Translations under genes and position numbers: made by a program
Shown: positions 10,886-23,421 of the stretch, piece after piece
Layout: each line of letters starts with the position of its first letter
Position numbering within the stretch: the stretch's first letter is position 1
Notes under the pieces: generated by a model
The model's input: only the letters and a program-made list of their open reading frames with translations
The model's database searches: none
What the model was told of the DNA's origin: nothing
Assembly: GCF_000264905.1 (NCBI RefSeq)
Contig: NW_006763148.1
Location: 1,344,029-1,408,028 of the forward strand
Direction: 5' to 3'
DNA: 64,000 nt
DNA from: Stereum hirsutum FP-91666 SS1
Lineage: Eukaryota; Basidiomycota; Agaricomycetes; Russulales; Stereaceae

Positions 10886-13800
10886 TTAGAATTCCAGAAG
10901 CCCCAAAATCTCTTGCAGTCTGACTGCGTCCAGTGGCTTTCCTCTCCGCTTCTTCAACGCATCTGATATCGCCACAATCTCTGGGGTAGAGAATATCGAG
11001 GAGTTTGCCAACGACGTCGTAGAGAGCTCAAGCCTGATCATCAAAAATTCCAGGATGGACAGCACTTCCGCCTGGGAAGGCTTATCGGGTATCGCAGGTG
11101 TCAACAACGCAGGGTCGGCACATAAGAGCTGTGGAGTGTCCGCGGCGGCTTCGAGTTGTGTTGAACAGCTGCCGTCAGACTTCTCCAGTGGAGCCTGGCC
11201 CTTTACTCGTATATCTGCTGCTGGAAGAAGTGGCGGAGGGGGTGGTGGTGGTGGCATCTGCTGTGCGTTGCTCCCTTTCCTAGGAGGAAGGGGACGGAAA
11301 ATGCGCCCAATAGTGAGCGCCTCGAGACGAAGACAAACCATGGAGAGTTCCTTCAGCTGATCCACACTACACTCTATGGACTCGAGGCCACCTTCCGCCT
11401 CATTCTCCCGTGGAACATCATCTGAAGCATCCCCATCCAGGACCCTCCGCCCAGCGAGTGCACGAGGATATACGAGAGATAGCATCTCGGGTACTTCGAG
11501 TCCCTTGAGCTTCTTTTCGCCAATAGGTTCCACAATGATGTCAAGCCGGCGGATGGCCTCTACGATATGAAGGGGTTGGTATACCGAGTAGTCCGTGTCG
11601 GGTCCCGTCTCGAGTACGCGTGCTTGAATTTCGCGAACGACGTCAGCGCTGAGCATGATCTGGCCTCCGGCGGCACAACCACAGACTCTGGCGGCACGAT
11701 TGACCATGGGCCCCAAATAGTCCATGCGCTTAGTGATAGCGTCAGGCTCGCATACGGGAGCACCACAATGGATGCCCATCCGAAGGGAAAGCCCCTTAGC
11801 GATGATCCTACCCTCTTTGTCGCGAATCTCGCGCCCGTCTTCGCACTCGAGGAGTTCCTTCGGCCACGCCTCGTGAAGAAGCTGCAGCTGAACGTTCAAA
11901 GCCCACAGAATGGCAGACGACACGTTCTGGAACGCGACCATGAACGCATCGCCTTCCGTCTTGACCTCGTATCCACCACAGAACCGCAACTGCCTCCGCA
12001 AGAGGAAGTGATGTAACCGCATGGCCGTCGGCATCGCACCGTTCGTCTCCCAGAGATGCGTCGAATTTCGAATATCTGTGAACACGAGCGCAAGGTTGCC
12101 CACAGGGGGTGGCACTTCTTCGTCCAAACGAGCGATATTCCTGTCTCCGATATGCTCGTCCTTCCGTTTCCTCCTCGCCAGGGCGTACGTATCGGAGTCA
12201 ACAAGAGACTCAACGGTCGCCTGTCTGTCGCGGTTGTGGAAGAGTGAGGCGGTGGAAATAACCATGATCATCGTACTTCCCTCGGCACCATAACTGATCG
12301 CGAAGTCCCTGAGTTTCTGTGAAGCAATCATAGGGTCCGCTCTCTCCGACCTCGCGATATCGACCGCCGTCTGGTAAGATACGAAGTCCCATAGGCCGCT
12401 ATTCCCGATGATTACGAACTCATCCTGCTCCGACAGTTCGTATTGCCTGATGCTAGGTCGGGCGTTGACAACGGGTAAGAGATGGAAGAAACCAAAAGAC
12501 CTAGAGATGTCGACCTCGTCGTTGACCAGGCCCTTCGGCGAGACCCAACCCTCTGCCGAGCGGATCCTCGAGATTTCCGTCCTGTCGAACGGGTCGTGCT
12601 TCTCCGACACCAGTTCTGCCGTCCCGCGCCTGGACACGACGGCGAGACAGTTCCCAGCGTTCGCGACATAGAGTGTCTTCCCTTGGATGTACAGCACGAT
12701 GCCGGAAGCGCCGAGATTCGTTGCCTCGGACATACTGAAGAGCTTGGACGACTTTCGGCTCGCCTGAGACATTTTCCGCTGCAGATTTCCGCTCGCCGAG
12801 AACAAAGAATCGTGCGTGAGCCTGTTCAGCTTCAAGAACGTCCGTCTCAACGCATCCTGGACCGTCTCTCCCTTATCCTTCTGCAACCCAGACAGGCACT
12901 CCTGAAAGATGCCCACGAAGTTATCGTGCAGGTACTTGGAGATCAGGTTATTGTGCGGTGTAGACTGCGCCCTGCCGAACATGGCGAAAATAGCCTCGTC
13001 CTTCCTGTTCTGAAATATGGGCTGGACGAGATCGAACATGGAAACAAAATCTTTGTTCCCCAGATTGTCCGCGATACCATAGGCCATGCCATTGACTTCG
13101 GATAGCGAAGTACGGACACGACGGTCCTCGTTATCGTCGGGAATATTGGGAGCGAAGGTTGTGGTGACGTCCATGAGACCGAGCACGCGGAGTTGCGAGA
13201 GATGGTCGAATGCGGCGAGGTCGATGGTGACCCTGCTCTCTGCAGGCTGACCCTTGCGTGCCTGGTCGGGCTTGATCTCGAGACGCTTGTTTCCAGACAA
13301 GTTAAGGTATCGCAAGTTGGTGTTGAAGTTCCTGCATTGACCAGGCGTCCAAGTCAGACAATCGTGGCATACGTAGGAAATCGACGGGGGAAAACTGACC
13401 AGTTCCAATCAAACTCCCAGTTGTTGATGTTGTACTTCAACGCGTTGCTGCCCACATCCAACACCGCCAAGCTCGGGATCTTTCCCAGTTCATGCGGCAA
13501 CGTCTGCAGCCTGTTCCCGTTCAGAAACAGCACCTGCAGCCTCGTCATCCTATGAAGACCCTCCGTCGGTAGACTCGAGATCTTGTTCCCGCTCAGATAC
13601 AGCTCCTCTAACTGCGTCATATCCTTGAAGAACGTACTCGGCATCTCCTGGATGTCGTTGAACGACAAGTTCAGGACACGGAGTTCCCGCAAGATGGTCA
13701 GGAAGGGCAGACTGTCGTCCGCGAGATGATTCTCGCCGAGGTAGAGCTGTTCGAGAGAGTGGGCGAGTGCTGGTAGGGTGCGAGAAGGTGTCGATGGCGC

Positions 13801-16712
13801 AGGTGGAGAAGAACTGGTACCGATGGTACTAGCGGACGAAAGCTTACGTTCAGAGCCGGCAATAGGGAACGTGCTCGATGTAGGTTCGGGAACGGTGAGT
13901 GTTGAAGATGCTGTCGGAGGGGGAGGAAGTGTAGCAGTGGCGATTGGAGGGTGCCACGTTGCGATGAGGTTGGAAGTCATGTTAATACGCGTGAGGGAGG
14001 CACAATTCCACAGGGTAGCCGGAATTTCGGTAAGGTTATTGTTATGTACGTCCAGACGCTCAAGCTTCTGCAACTTCCCGATGGTGGAAGGAAGAGCATC
14101 GAGCTTGTTATCTGAACATGAAAATGAGACCAGGCGGGAGAGTTCGCCTAACGAGTCAGGAATGAACCGGAATTCGTTGTAGTCAAGATTGAGCTCCAGC
14201 AGAGAGGTCAAATATGCGAGCGCAAGATCATCAAGCGAGGACAGCTTCGCGTGTGAGATGTTGAGTGAAGTCAGATTGTGTGGTATCTGCCCAATAGGTC
14301 CTGGAACCAGAATGATGTGCGTGATATCGTTGTGGGAGACGTCGATCTCTTTCACGCAAGGGCCTGAAGACAGATCGAGAGCATGGACCGAATTGTGGTT
14401 CACGAGCAGAACCTCCAACTCCGGCAGCATCTCCACGATCGTCACGTCCGTGATGGCGTTCCTCCTGCAGTCCAAAACCCGCAAGTTGGAGAGTCGACTG
14501 CACCCTTCCGGAAACCTCGACACCCTATTCCCGACCATGATAAGTTTCTCGAGATCTTGCATATCCGAGATCGCCTCTGGAAGCTCCGAGATCATGTTGA
14601 ACGAGATGTCGAGCTCGACGAGGTGGGTCATCTGGCACAAAAGCTCTGGAAACTCTCGGAACTTGTTGTTTGAGATATTGAGGTGTTTCAGAGAACGTAG
14701 GCGAGGGAGGTACCATGGAAGCTTCTCCATCCTGTTGTTCTGTGCGATGAGGCTCGTTAGTCCCGGTATTCGTTCAAGTCCGGCGTCGAGATCACCGATC
14801 CGATTACATGAAAGGTCCAGCTTGAGGAGACTGGTACAGTGTCGTACGCTTTGCGGGACTTTCTTGATTGACATGTTGGAAAGGCGGAGTTCTTCGAGCG
14901 ATGTACACGATTGTACGAAGTCGAGCGGGATTTCGAGCATGGGATTTCGGGAGAGATTGAGGGATATGATCCCTTCGGCGTGGCTGTAGAGAGGTACGGG
15001 AATCGTCCTCAGACTCTTATTCGTCAAATCGACGTGATCGTAGTCGACGAATTCCAGGTCGTCCTCCTGTATTGAAAGGTCATGGAAAACTCAGGAGAAA
15101 CGAGAAGAGATTGGCACTGACGGAAGGACCGAGCGCATACGACTTATAAAGAAACTTGAGAAGGAAGCTCAGATCTTCGCCTCCAAGCTTTTCAAGACCG
15201 TCGGCGGCTTCGTAACCAGCCTGCTCAAGCCGCCTTCGAACGATGTCAGCGGGTCGCTCTGTCGCCGCCAACATTCGTTCTGTATGATGTCCAAGATTCA
15301 GAGGCGCTCGACGTTATTAATCGGTCTTGACACGTACCTCGCCCTCGCTCTTTGAGATAAAGTTTGTGAATCTCATGACGCTTCTCCCCAGGCTTGGGTT
15401 CTTCCGACAAGCCCAGTACCTGTTGGTCGAGATGTGGCGTGAGCTCCGCCACAGTGACTGGAAGTTCGAGGCATAGTTCGTGAAAGGTGTTGCCTGGGCA
15501 GTGAACACGTATCGTCCAAAGCGTCTTTGTCGTGGGGGTTGCTGGTTTAACAGCTATGGTCTGAGTCCGCCTCTTAATACGCTTGTCCTTCTTGGCGGAA
15601 GCTTCGGGTGACGCAGCGGGCTTTGACGCGGGGCTCTCTTCAGAACTCGAGTACTCCGGTTCCTGCTGGCCTTCGACAGGATCAACGGCCCAACTGTCGG
15701 GGGCGTTCCAAGCAGTGGGGTCTTCTTCGGAGGGACCTTCGGCGGTGATATTGAGCACGGGATTAAGCACGGGAGGAGTGACAGCTGGAGCTATGAGCGG
15801 TAGTGGCGGGAGGGATTTAGGCGATATATTCCGCTCTCTTGGGTTTAGTCTATGCGGCGGAGACTGGGCACGAAACGGGTTAGTGAAGAGCTCGATAGGC
15901 TCATGTGCATTCGACTTGACCGGAGGCAATGTCCTGACACGGGTGTCAGGTAGAGGAGAGTGATCTACTTCGAGAGATGTAGGAGCTGGTGGACTACCGC
16001 CGGTTGCCTGCTGGAGAGCATGGGGGTGCACGATGCCATCCATCACATTAAGATCAAGGTCAAAGGACTCTGTCGTGGGAAGTGAGCTTGTGGGCGAGGT
16101 CTTGGTATGCTTCCGCCTGTGTTTACCAGCCGGCTTGGACCACTTGGACGGGGAAGTCGAGCTAAGTGGGTGGAAGGAGTCTTGGTCGATATAGGAAGGC
16201 AACGAGGGAGGAGAAGAGGTTGATGCGCCAGGAGGCTGTGGGTCGTCCGCATCGAGTCGTGGCTTGCTCTTTGAGCGGCGGAGCATGGAAAAAAGGTTCT
16301 TGGACGACTTTGGTTTGCGGAGAACATTGCGCGAAGAGGATGCGTGCTCGTTGTTATACGAATTGGGCGGCGTGAGGGAGTCCGCACGGGAGGACCAGGT
16401 GTCGGCGATGGAATGTGAGTCGTTTGTGTTCCTGGAGCCGTGGCGAGGGCTAGTGGAGAAAGACGCCTGCGAATTCTTCTGGGAGATTGGATATTTGGAC
16501 GACAGAGACGGTCTTGTCGGGGTGGGCGTCGTCGACTGAGGGGAAAGAAAGGGGGAATGAGGATGGGACTGGGAGTGCGGGGAGAACAAGGGGGATGTAC
16601 TGACCGCGCCCGGGCGTTCGTCGACCCAGACGGTGCGGTCTGGGACCTGGACATCGGACTTGCCGTTGTCTACGGGGAAGAAGTAGGGTCTGTTGGCGGC
16701 GTCGACGGCCAT
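10886..16712 (-). CDS. CYR1: Adenylate cyclase (Cyr1/Uac1 type)
   Basis: Makes cAMP from ATP and feeds protein kinase A, which in fungi governs growth, morphogenesis and nutrient response; peripheral on the plasma membrane and activated by Ras and/or G-alpha. Four main exons give roughly 1,900 residues. In order: a Ser/Pro-rich N-terminus; a Ras-association domain (TLWTIRVHCPGNTFHELCLE, 15.2-15.5 kb); a long leucine-rich repeat array (13.3-15.07 kb, about 20 repeats, interrupted by a Ser/Thr/Pro-rich spacer); a PP2C-like domain (12.2-13.1 kb); and a class III cyclase domain (GNLALVFTDIRNSTHLWE, LSLRMGIHCGAPV, YLGPMVNRAARVCG). The PP2C part lacks the usual DGHGG metal motif. Introns end with good GT..AG sites, for example before NFNTNLRYLNLSGNKRLEIK. 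The ATG at 16712 opens the conserved frame, but an extra upstream exon is possible. Confidence 0.95.
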
Positions 16713-16946
16713 CGCAGCGAGCTCGGGGCGCGGATACGACAGTGGCCAAGTTGAAGGTAGAGGAGGACAACAGCCCGTCCTTCACTCCCGTTTGGGCTCC
16801 GGCACAGCGGCCATCTTCCGTCGGCCCGGCCCGCTCTCTGCCCTCTGCGCTGAGCTCTAGAACGGACGATCACTTCAAACGCACCAGCAACGATTAACGA
16901 CCGTGACGCATATCCAACGTCGACCGCAGCTCTTTCCATCTCGTCC
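16713..16946. promoter_or_regulatory. Short divergent promoter, adenylate cyclase / NIPA transporter
   Basis: Only 234 bases separate the two start codons, so the upstream control sequences of both genes must overlap. No clear TATA box was seen. If adenylate cyclase has a further upstream exon, the gap is smaller still. Confidence 0.45.
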
Positions 16947-19843
16947 ATGTCCTCCTCAGCGTCGTCGTCTGCGACGTCGACGTCCTCAGCATCCGCCTCA
17001 GCAACCTCCTCCTCAAGCACTCTCCAAGCACCCGCAAGTCTCAAGGTCAGCCATAACCGTCCGTCTCCAGGAACAGACATGTCATTCTCCTTCTGCAGAT
17101 CGTCGGTATCATCCTCGCTATACTCAGCGGCCTCCTCATAGGCACCAGTTTTGTATTCAAGAAAAAGGGACTACTCAGCTCGCAGGCCGGGCATGTTGCA
17201 GGCGAGGGTGTTGCCTACCTCAAATCAGTCTGTACATTCCACTCCTTTCGTTCGCCCAGTGCGCTCACCCTCTCAACAGTGGCTATGGTGGACGGGAATG
17301 ATAAGTACGCGGGCACTCCATCGCCCACCTATTTCAATGCTTATGTCGTGCTCCAGTGATGATAGCAGGCGAACTATGTAACTTCGCAGGTCGGAAGTCC
17401 TCTCACTCTCTCGCCTTCTTAGCTCATATATATCCCTCCAGCATATGCTTTCATCGAAGCTCTCGTGGTCGTATGTCCTCTCGACGATTTCGAGACAAAT
17501 CATGCATCTCATATCCTTTCAGACCCCCCTCGGAGCAATCTCCGTAGTCGTATCGGCCATGCTTTCCTCCCTTATTCTCAAAGAGAAATTGACATTCTTT
17601 GGCTGGCTCGGCTGCGGTCTCTGCATTGTGCGCCCTGCTCACTCTCCATACCTTTCCACCGCCTTACACGTATTTCCATTGTCTGTTCCAGATTGGATCC
17701 ACGGTCATTGCCCTTAATGGTTCGTATATTCTTTCCCCTCCTCAGCCTCTCTTCACCATCTTCACGCCACAGGTCCCCAGGAGGCTTCCGTAGGCCAAAT
17801 CACAGAGTTTGAAAAGCTGTTTATTGCCCCGGGCTTCCTGGTCTACATCAGCGTCCTCTTCGCCATCTCCTTCTCCATCATGTTCTACTTCGGCCCCAAG
17901 TAAGTCCTGTTCACACACCCGCGTTCGCCGCACCCATCTGTTCTACTCCTCCCCTAACACTGCCTTCATCAGGCATGGATCCAAGAATATGATCTGGTAC
18001 ATCTCCGTCTGCAGTATGATCGGTGGTATCAGTGTCAGTGTCACAACTGGGCTGGGTTCCGCCATCGTCACCACCGCTCTAGGCGACAATCAGGTATGGG
18101 CCACACGTTATGCTGCGCACCCTGCGCTTGCCTTCCTCGCGGTGCTGACTGTTGCGGATAGTTCAAGCACTGGTTCATGTACTTTTTGCTGGTTTTCGTG
18201 GCCGTGACGCTAGGTAAGCCTCCTGCGCGTCCCGTTGGCGTCTGCTGCCCACTCAATCTGTTTTACTCAGTCACGGAGGTATTTTATCTCAACAAAGCAC
18301 TGGCTTTGTTCAACACCGGTGGGCCCATCATCGTACTCCGGGTTCAACCTGCAGTGACTGACGCACGCTCACCGTTCCGTTTCATTAGCCATGGGTAAGT
18401 CTCGTTTCCGTCGGACTGCGGTCTCCAAAAGCTATGCTGAACACTTCTCCAGTCACACCCACGTACTACGTCATTTGTAAGCGGCTTTCTTCCCCGTCTG
18501 CTTCCCCTTCAAACCATCTAACCGATGTACCCATTCCAAAGTTACGTTCTGTTCAATGGTCACCACGGTGGTACGTGCATCACTCACAGCCTCCCAACTA
18601 TCCGCTATGGCTCGCCGCGAGACCCATATTTGCCCGCTCAATACGCTTTCCACATTAGGTTCTCTTCCAAGGCCTCAAGTCTAGCGCGTCTCAGATTATC
18701 ACTATCGTCATGGGTTTCGCAACGATTTGCGTCGGCATCACGATCCTCCAGATGTCCAAAGTTGATCCCACAGAACTCAAGACGCTCGACCGGCGCTCGA
18801 CCATTCTCCTCCAGGCTGCACGACACAACACCGAAGCCATGGACGAAAAGTCCGTCATTGGGATGGAAGATCCGGGCATCGACACGTTACGGGGTTCGTT
18901 CGGTACGATGGGAAGCATTATACGTGCACGGAGCGCGAGGAGGATGAGTCAGAATTCGAGACTGTCGGGGAGTAGATTTGGTAGCGGCGGGAGAAGCAGC
19001 GATGCGGAAGCGCCTTCTTCACCCATACAGGATCAATACTCTGGAATGAAACGCCATCAGCTATGGGACGCTCCCGTGCCACGGTCGAATTCCTTCCAAC
19101 TCGCCGGACGTGCTGGGTCCGATCCAGATTTGGAGAGGATGTCGACGACGAGTAGTACGCCCCGAGACCGGAAGCAGACGATCAAGTTTGGGGATCAGGA
19201 CGTCGTGCATCAGTATCGACCGACTGGACAAGGCGGAAACACTATCGACGACGCGGCCACTCACGAACACCGACTGGCACACCATGGACTCAGTTCGCCG
19301 CCTTTACCGCCTTTGCCTGACAGTGCGGCGCGCGACCGGTCCATATCCAGTTTGATTGAGGGGGGGAGTCCGAACGCGAGCGGGTCGAATGTCGCGCTTT
19401 ATGCGCCGAGCGATGCGGATCCGCCACTGAGGACTGCGCCTGCGAATCTGGGACCGGGAGCGCCTTATGGGCAGTATTCGGATCCGTTCTCGTCAACGGC
19501 GTCGAATTTGAGTTCGTACCCTAGTTCGAGCATGGACGACGATGAACGTGAACGGGCGCATTCGCATCGACGGTTATTTGAGAGGGGTTCGACTTCGTCT
19601 TCGCGTCGGGACTCGAGTAGGGGCGTGAAGAATTATCCGAAGATACGGGGTTCTGAGGAGGAGGAAGAGAGGCAGAGGTTGGTGGGGGTGAAGAGCGATG
19701 ATGAGGATGAGTTCACGGGTGGAGTGAGTCCGGCAGATACTCTGGACAGTCAGGCTACGATAGGGGGCCAGGAGGCGATGAGTCCTGAGATTCAGCACAT
19801 GGGGATTCGGTTAGTGGATAGGGGGACAGGGAGCAGGTTCTAA
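16947..19843 (+). CDS. NIPA-type magnesium transporter (DUF803)
   Basis: Membrane protein of the drug/metabolite transporter superfamily; NIPA relatives carry Mg2+ and related divalent ions, in plasma or endosomal membrane. About a dozen introns split the conserved core; exons joined by eye read IVGIILAILSGLLIGTSFVF, KKGLLSSQAGHVAGEGVAYL, WWTGMIMMIAGELCNFAAYA, TPLGAISVVVSAMLSSLILK, EKLTFFGWLGCGLCIVGSTV, NGPQEASVGQITEFEKLF and QIITIVMGFATICVGITILQ. That gives about nine membrane segments, as the family requires. The last exon (18.7-19.84 kb) adds a hydrophilic tail of some 370 residues, rich in Ser, Arg and Asp, probably cytoplasmic and regulatory; such tails are common in fungal members. The N-terminus from the ATG at 16947 is a Ser/Ala/Thr-rich leader of about 32 residues. 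Substrate is inferred from the family only. Confidence 0.9.
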
Positions 19844-20689
19844 GGAGTGCTTGGGAGGCAAAGGAGGAGGACCGGATTGTTATGATTATGAGTAACGAAT
19901 GAACGCGGTCGGTGGTGGTGGCGATGTTATTGCGCGCGATGGCGCACACGGTTGGACTACTACCTTGTTATACATCCTTTCGAACTCTGAGCTATGTATA
20001 TAATCTCTCCCCTCCTCCTCTTTCCTCGTCGCTCTTGTACATCTCATTTTACTTATTTCTTCTCGTTCGCTCGTTCGCTCGTTCCCGCTTTCTCTTCTTG
20101 CTTCTCGCTCTCTTTCTCTGGATTCACGATGTGGAGGACGATTTCTCGTTTTGATCTCTCTGGTACTATACCTATCTCGTCCTGTTGTTGTCTTACCCCT
20201 CCCTCTGTGACTCTATCATCACGGCTCACTTTCGTTCTTTCGCACCCTCACTCTCCATCTTTGTCGAGTCAAGCCACATGACGACTCGTGAACTTGCCAT
20301 TGCTAGTCTTGAGCGGTACAATACACTATTTGATGTACACCCTCGGCCTTCATATCATACTGTAGTTTGTCCCTCGAGCGAATGCATTCTCGTGGTCGTT
20401 GACGTTGATCGCCAGTGATTCATGATCTCAGGCGGGCAGTGGGATAAGTATTATAATAGTGAAGACTCAGTCTGGTGAAGACTACTAAAGTATCTCGAGG
20501 TTCGTAGAGGTAGGCATAGGTAATAGGAGGGCATAATCGCAGCGTAATATATGGATCTCTAAGTTGATCTATGAACGGGATGCATAATGAAGGAGAGACG
20601 GGCATAAACGATGTGTTGCAATAGACATCATAAGTGGCGAAAAGGAGACAGTCTGAAGAGAGAGCAAGTAAAAAGGAATTATTCACGAT
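19844..20689. other. Convergent 3' region with pyrimidine-rich tract
   Basis: No gene seen. Between about 20000 and 20150 the plus strand is strongly pyrimidine-rich and holds a short run of CGTT/CGCT repeats near 20060-20085. It likely carries the 3' untranslated regions of the NIPA transporter and the HMG-box gene. Confidence 0.45.
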
Positions 20690-21940
20690 CTACCAAGAGT
20701 CATATCCCTGCTCTAAGTCGCTCGTGCTGCAGTCGTAGTCCAAGTCTTCCGCAGTACTGACATACGGTTCACCAAACACAGTGTCGTACGCCTCCGGGAA
20801 TGTCTCCTGGATATATTTCCAGTCAATCGTAGAACAGTCAACCGTGGACCAGTCAATCGTAGACAAGTCGAAGTCTTCAGCTTGAGCCTGAGCCTGAGCT
20901 GGGTCTTGTGCATGGAGAGCTGATTCGAATTGGGTGTCCGAGTTCGAGTCCCAAGCGGTGTTGATAGAGAGGAAGTAGTCCGCCCAGTGCTTGACTTCTT
21001 CATCGGACATTTTGTCGGTGGTCGCGTACAGTTGGTGGTTCAGGAGATCGAGGTCTTGAAATTCAGGCAGGGAGAGTTCGGGTATTTCTTCCTGTTGCAA
21101 GGTAGATACAGCCTGGAAAGGTGAGAGCGGGATGAGTGATAGAATCAGAGATAACAGGACTTGGGAAATATAACGTACCTGGCCAAAAGTTCTGTATTCA
21201 TCCTTGCTCGGAAGGCTAGGAATTTCGAGTGTGGGATAGGGAAGTGTGTCGAGGGTGGGATAGGCAAGCGTGTCGGGGGTGAATTGTAGGTCTGTTGCAG
21301 ACGGGTATGTAGTGTTCCCATAGTCGCATTGCGTGTCGGGCAGGCGAGGCAGCGGAAGAGAGAACGAACACGCCGAAGGACTGGGAACGAGAATAGGGGC
21401 AGCTCCTGGAGCGTCTAATGGGACGTCGAGGGCATCTGGGGGTGGGGTAGAACAAGGAATAGTGGTGTTGGTGGTCGATACGTTGGATATGGTATCCTCG
21501 GACGAGCATCGACTAGTCTCCGCCGAGTCAACTCCCCAGCTGTGGTTCGGAGTAGGAGTAGTTGAAGGGCAATCGGCCGATTGATTCGAGTCTTCGGGTC
21601 GCTCGTCGATACCTTCCACCCTGCTCTCTGCCTCCTCCTCCTCCGTAGCCCACACCCTCTTCTTTATCCCCTCCAAGCGCTGAAGTCGATATATCTGGCT
21701 CTCTTCCTCAGAGGGGTCATGGAGATGCGCTCGTTCAGCGTACGCCTTCCAAACTAACTTGTCGTCTTCCGTCATCTCTCTCCACAGCAAAGAGCTCGCG
21801 TTGGGGATGTTCACTCGCCAATTGGTCTTGGCAACATCCGATCTGAAGAGGATGAAAGGATTGCGGCTGGGACGGCGAGCAGAAGTAAAGTGCCCCTTCG
21901 TCCGACTGGCTCTCGAGCGTGTGGATCTGACAGGTGCCAT
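20690..21940 (-). CDS. HMG-box protein
   Basis: Probable DNA-binding regulator. After a basic N-terminus (MAPVRSTRSRASRTKGH) an HMG box runs from about residue 22 to 80: RRPSRNPFILFRSDV, NIPNASSLLWREM and DKLVWKAYAERA. The RPxNPFILFR start and LWxxMxxxxKxxWxxxA pattern resemble the MATA_HMG/sex-determining type found in fungal mating and sexual-development regulators. The rest is acidic and Ser/Thr/Pro-rich, with many Asp/Glu/Trp/Tyr residues at the end that could form an activation region (inference). A canonical intron (GTACGT..TTTCCAG, 21113-21178) is 66 bases long and has no stop codon, so the unspliced frame is also open; spliced, the protein has 394 residues. It is too far from any homeodomain or pheromone gene to call a mating-type locus. 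Confidence 0.85.
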   Translation of the reverse strand: MAPVRSTRSRASRTKGHFTSARRPSRNPFILFRSDVAKTNWRVNIPNASSLLWREMTEDDKLVWKAYAERAHLHDPSEEESQIYRLQRLEGIKKRVWATEEEEAESRVEGIDERPEDSNQSADCPSTTPTPNHSWGVDSAETSRCSSEDTISNVSTTNTTIPCSTPPPDALDVPLDAPGAAPILVPSPSACSFSLPLPRLPDTQCDYGNTTYPSATDLQFTPDTLAYPTLDTLPYPTLEIPSLPSKDEYRTFGQVRYISQVLLSLILSLIPLSPFQAVSTLQQEEIPELSLPEFQDLDLLNHQLYATTDKMSDEEVKHWADYFLSINTAWDSNSDTQFESALHAQDPAQAQAQAEDFDLSTIDWSTVDCSTIDWKYIQETFPEAYDTVFGEPYVSTAEDLDYDCSTSDLEQGYDSW

Positions 21941-23421
21941 TGCGAAGAAAGAGGTGGTGTGGATGTGGGATGATGTGGAGATGGGTGGATGAAGACCTAC
22001 CGAGAGATGAGACGCACCTTAAATACTGCTGAGGGGCACCGGACATAAAGAGCTTTGTCGAAGAGAAAATGTTGGCACTGCGACGTCGATCTAGTTTCTA
22101 GGCTGCTCAAAGAGAAGCGGCCAACGCAATAGCCATGTCGAATATCATGGTGCCAGAGAGCTCACGAAGACTGGCCCGTTGCCAACAACGGACTTATCTT
22201 TGTCCTCACAGCCATCGAACGAGCTCGCTTTGTCGCATCGTCCTGCCTTCGATGCACACGATGACAGCCTGCCAATCTCGATCCTCGATACCGTCCGAAC
22301 GTGATACACAGGATGATAGCTCAGAGTTGACCAGAGAGACAAAGCGCAGCGTTGAGCTATAGACCTCGAGCTGATGGCAAAAGATGCAGCGTGCCTCTTG
22401 TTGCTGGATATGGAAGGCTCGACATCGCGGACGTTGAAATTTGAATGAAATATACCCGTCCTTAGTAGCTCAGAACCAGCAAAGCGGCCAAGGTACAGGA
22501 AGACGACGAGCTTTGTTGGCCGGAAGCATGAAGTATGAGCTTGGATATTCGTCATCGTTTGCCATGCTCCTCGCCACGCAGTTGCCAGCGGACAGCCTGA
22601 GCACTTCCCGAGTCCTGGCGACAATTTTGGGCCTGCAAGTGCCGGTTGACAGCTCCTATGTATGTTGTTCATAAGTTTCTGATTATTGTGAACGAAGCGA
22701 GATGGTGTCAGGACTCACACTCAGATCCCTCTTACCAGCTCGCCACACATATGTGGCACAGCGTGGACACCACGCTCAAACTTTGCGCTTACCCTCGAAT
22801 TCGTCCATTGAGGGTATTGACGAAAGTTGAGCCAACAGCCCAGTATAGAGCTCGTCGGCAGCAATCGAATGTAAAGGGTAGTATTCCAATAGACCTAGAG
22901 TCACAGTTAACATAAGCTTCACGCGGTACATTGTGTTGGCCGGAACCTGCACGACATAGGTCAGCAGCAAGGAAAAGAGTCGAAAGGAAGGACGATGGGA
23001 GGACGGTCAGTCTCGAGATTTAGACAACTTACGACAGAGAAGAAAGTAGGATACCACATAGAAAATGTCCACCAATTTGAGAAAGAGAAATCGAGAACGA
23101 GAACGTAAAGACCGAGAGGAGCACTCTAACGCGTACAAAAGGGGACGAAACAGACCGCGAAGGTAGGAGGTAAAGCATATAAACAAATGTTTGTTCCTGT
23201 ATCATACGAAAGGTGAGGAGCATACGAGTAGTAATTGAATCGGGGTCAGAGAGGAAAGAAAAGAAAAGAAAGGTAAAGATTTAGGGAATCTACAACTCTT
23301 CCGTACCGGGTAGAATAAAAAATCCAACATGAAGGAGAACCGACGGGGGCTGAAACATCGCACATCTAAACAATACAACACCTTGGAGCACCATTCCTGG
23401 GCGCGCCGGGACTTCGGTTCC
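21941..23421. other. Intergenic, promoter of HMG-box gene and 3' region of Mga2-like gene
   Basis: About 1.5 kb between two minus-strand genes. A minus-strand open frame of 175 codons at 22145-22672 has no recognisable motif and no supporting neighbour exon, so I do not call it. A purine-rich run lies near 23250-23275. The right part should hold the 3' untranslated region of the Mga2-like gene. Confidence 0.4.
22019..22025 (-). promoter_or_regulatory. TATA-like box of the HMG-box gene
   Basis: On the minus strand TATTTAA lies about 80 bases upstream of the ATG at 21940, a plausible distance for a fungal core promoter. No transcription start is known, so this rests on sequence and spacing only. 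Confidence 0.3.

Noticed and set aside
20690..21940. HMG-box gene as part of a mating-type locus
   Set aside because: In mushrooms mating loci carry homeodomain pairs or pheromone/receptor genes. None is present in this window.
22145..22672. 175-codon minus-strand open frame in the gap before the Mga2-like gene
   Set aside because: No recognisable motif, no matching exon nearby and no convincing splice sites. Composition looks random.
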